The translations under genes and the position numbers were made by a program. Under the pieces are notes generated by a model. It searched no databases and was not told the origin of the DNA. It worked only from the letters and a program-made list of their open reading frames with translations. Of a DNA stretch of 45,037 bases, positions 43,852 to 45,037 are shown piece after piece. This DNA comes from Deltaproteobacteria bacterium. Lineage in GTDB: Bacteria; Desulfobacterota; Syntrophia; Syntrophales; UBA5619. The stretch lies in the NCBI GenBank assembly GCA_023487865.1, contig JAMDBG010000003.1, positions 1 through 45,037 on the forward strand, read 5' to 3'. Position 1 is the stretch's first letter; each line of letters begins with the position of its first letter.

Positions 43852-45037
43852 ATGGGTGTCAGCACCATCAAGGAAGCCATCGTCGATATCAAAAGCGGCA
43901 GGATGGTCATTCTCGTCGATGACGAGGACCGGGAAAACGAGGGCGACCTCTGCATAGCGGCCCAGTTCGTTACACCGGAGGCGATCAACTTCATGGCCAG
44001 ATACGGCCGGGGACTCATCTGCCTCACATTGACCGAGGAGGACGCAGACAAGCTCCGCCTGACGCCGATGGTCCGGGACAACCGCTCCCGCTTCGGCACC
44101 GCCTTTACCGTCTCCATCGAGGCAAAGCAGGGTGTCACGACAGGGATCTCGGCGGCCGATCGGGCAGCGACGGTCCTTGCCGCCGTCGCCGACGGCGCGA
44201 AACCGGATGACCTGGTCAGTCCCGGCCACATCTTTCCCATCCGCGCCAAGAAAGGCGGCGTCCTGGTGAGAACCGGCCAGACGGAAGGTTCGGTCGATCT
44301 GGCGCGTCTCGCCGGCCTGAAGCCCGCCGGTGTCATCTGTGAAGTCATGAAGGACGACGGGACGATGGCCCGCATGCCCGACCTGGAGACATTCGCCCGG
44401 GAGCACAATCTGAAGATCGTCACGATCAAGGATCTGATCGATTTCCGGATGCAACACGAATCCCTGATCCGACGGGCGGCGACGGCCATGATTCCCACCC
44501 GGTACGGAGGCGAGTTCAAGCTGATCGTCTACGAAAACGACGTGGACGAGATGAAGCATCTGGCCCTCGTCAAGGGGGAAATCACACCCACGGATGAGGT
44601 CCTGGTCCGTGTCCATTCGGAATGCCTGACCGGCGATGTCTTCGGCTCCGAGCGCTGCGATTGCGGCGATCAGCTCCACCAGGCCATGAACATGGTGGCG
44701 GAGGCCGGCAAAGGGGTGATCGTCTACATGCATCAGGAGGGCCGTGGAATCGGTCTGGTCAACAAGATCAAGGCTTACGAACTCCAGGAGCAGGGGCATG
44801 ACACGGTGGAGGCCAACATCGCCCTCGGGTTCAAGGAAGATCTCAGGGATTACGGCATCGGCGCCCAGATCCTGGCCGATATAGGGGTCCGGAAGATGCG
44901 ACTCCTGACGAACAATCCCAAAAAGATCGTCGGATTGGAGGGGTATGGACTCACCATCACCCAGCGCATCCCGATCGAGATCAAGCCGAACGAATGCAAC
45001 ATCCAGTACCTCCAGACGAAGAAAAAGATCAACCATC
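43852..45037 (+). CDS. ribBA: Bifunctional DHBP synthase / GTP cyclohydrolase II, 3' end cut
   Basis: The 395 visible codons cover nearly all of this two-domain flavin-pathway enzyme; the frame is still open at the window end, and family length suggests only a few residues are missing. The N-terminal RibB domain (about residues 1-200) has the metal site DDEDRENEGDL and the TTGISAADRA loop. The C-terminal RibA domain has HSECLTGDVFGSERCDCG (zinc cysteines) and HQEGRGIGL. GGAGAAG precedes the ATG, 14 bases after ribE. It feeds both branches of riboflavin synthesis. Confidence 0.96.
   Translation, partial: MGVSTIKEAIVDIKSGRMVILVDDEDRENEGDLCIAAQFVTPEAINFMARYGRGLICLTLTEEDADKLRLTPMVRDNRSRFGTAFTVSIEAKQGVTTGISAADRAATVLAAVADGAKPDDLVSPGHIFPIRAKKGGVLVRTGQTEGSVDLARLAGLKPAGVICEVMKDDGTMARMPDLETFAREHNLKIVTIKDLIDFRMQHESLIRRAATAMIPTRYGGEFKLIVYENDVDEMKHLALVKGEITPTDEVLVRVHSECLTGDVFGSERCDCGDQLHQAMNMVAEAGKGVIVYMHQEGRGIGLVNKIKAYELQEQGHDTVEANIALGFKEDLRDYGIGAQILADIGVRKMRLLTNNPKKIVGLEGYGLTITQRIPIEIKPNECNIQYLQTKKKINH

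Noticed and set aside
43651-45036. 461-codon minus-strand frame opposite ribBA
   Set aside because: The plus strand encodes RibBA with complete active-site motifs; the antisense frame is a by-product of codon bias.

Overview
The window is a gene-dense stretch of bacterial chromosome that looks like an anaerobic Desulfobacterota (deltaproteobacterial) genome, most likely from the Syntrophales/Syntrophobacterales side. This is an inference from gene content: a complex I locus without an NADH-oxidising module, a solitary fdhE, a tripartite tricarboxylate transporter, a DUF177-rpmF-fab-glyA-nrdR-rib gene order, and a dispersed inverted-repeat element. No taxonomic marker such as rRNA is present.

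Layout. (1) 1-6.2 kb, minus strand: a probable catabolic operon transcribed as tctC-tctB-tctA, then a PrpF-family isomerase, a ThDP-dependent decarboxylase/synthase-like enzyme, and the first codons of another gene at the window edge. (2) 6.7-18.0 kb, plus strand: a near-consensus promoter and a tightly coupled complex I operon, nuoA-B-CD-H-I-J-K, an MrpD-like antiporter subunit, an 82-residue membrane protein, a NuoL-like subunit, nuoM and nuoN. nuoE, nuoF and nuoG are absent. fdhE and nth follow. (3) 19.8-27.8 kb: a triose-phosphate block with canonical gap, a divergent 428-residue GAPDH paralogue, a convergent 1404-residue PPDK-like protein without the PEP/pyruvate barrel, then tpiA and secG. 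(4) 27.9-34.4 kb: tRNA-Leu(GAG), a 29-codon membrane microprotein candidate, an HDOD protein next to a metallo-beta-lactamase-fold protein, a second such protein, and envelope genes (CSLREA-type beta-helix protein, a small beta-barrel, a LysM/NlpC-P60 hydrolase). (5) 34.8-45.0 kb: tRNA-Glu(CTC) and gltX on the minus strand, then a plus-strand housekeeping run: DUF177 protein, rpmF, fabD, acpP, fabF, rpiB, glyA, dCMP deaminase, nrdR, ribE and ribBA (cut by the window end). plsX, fabH, fabG and ribD, often found in such clusters, are not between their usual neighbours here.

How the genes work together. The tct operon probably imports and processes a di- or tricarboxylate. The complex I variant couples oxidation by a donor other than directly bound NADH to quinone reduction and ion pumping, apparently with four antiporter-like modules. 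The triose-phosphate block serves lower glycolysis/gluconeogenesis and carries two unusual paralogues. The right end supplies fatty-acid, C1/serine-glycine, pyrimidine deoxynucleotide and flavin precursors.

Most distinctive signals: the four-module complex I with a small unknown partner, the PPDK-like protein with about 900 unassigned N-terminal residues, and a palindrome-ended element of roughly 125-160 bp that abuts glyA, has a partial copy behind the prpF-like gene, and has a short look-alike in the nuo leader. I saw no CRISPR array, insertion sequence or prophage.
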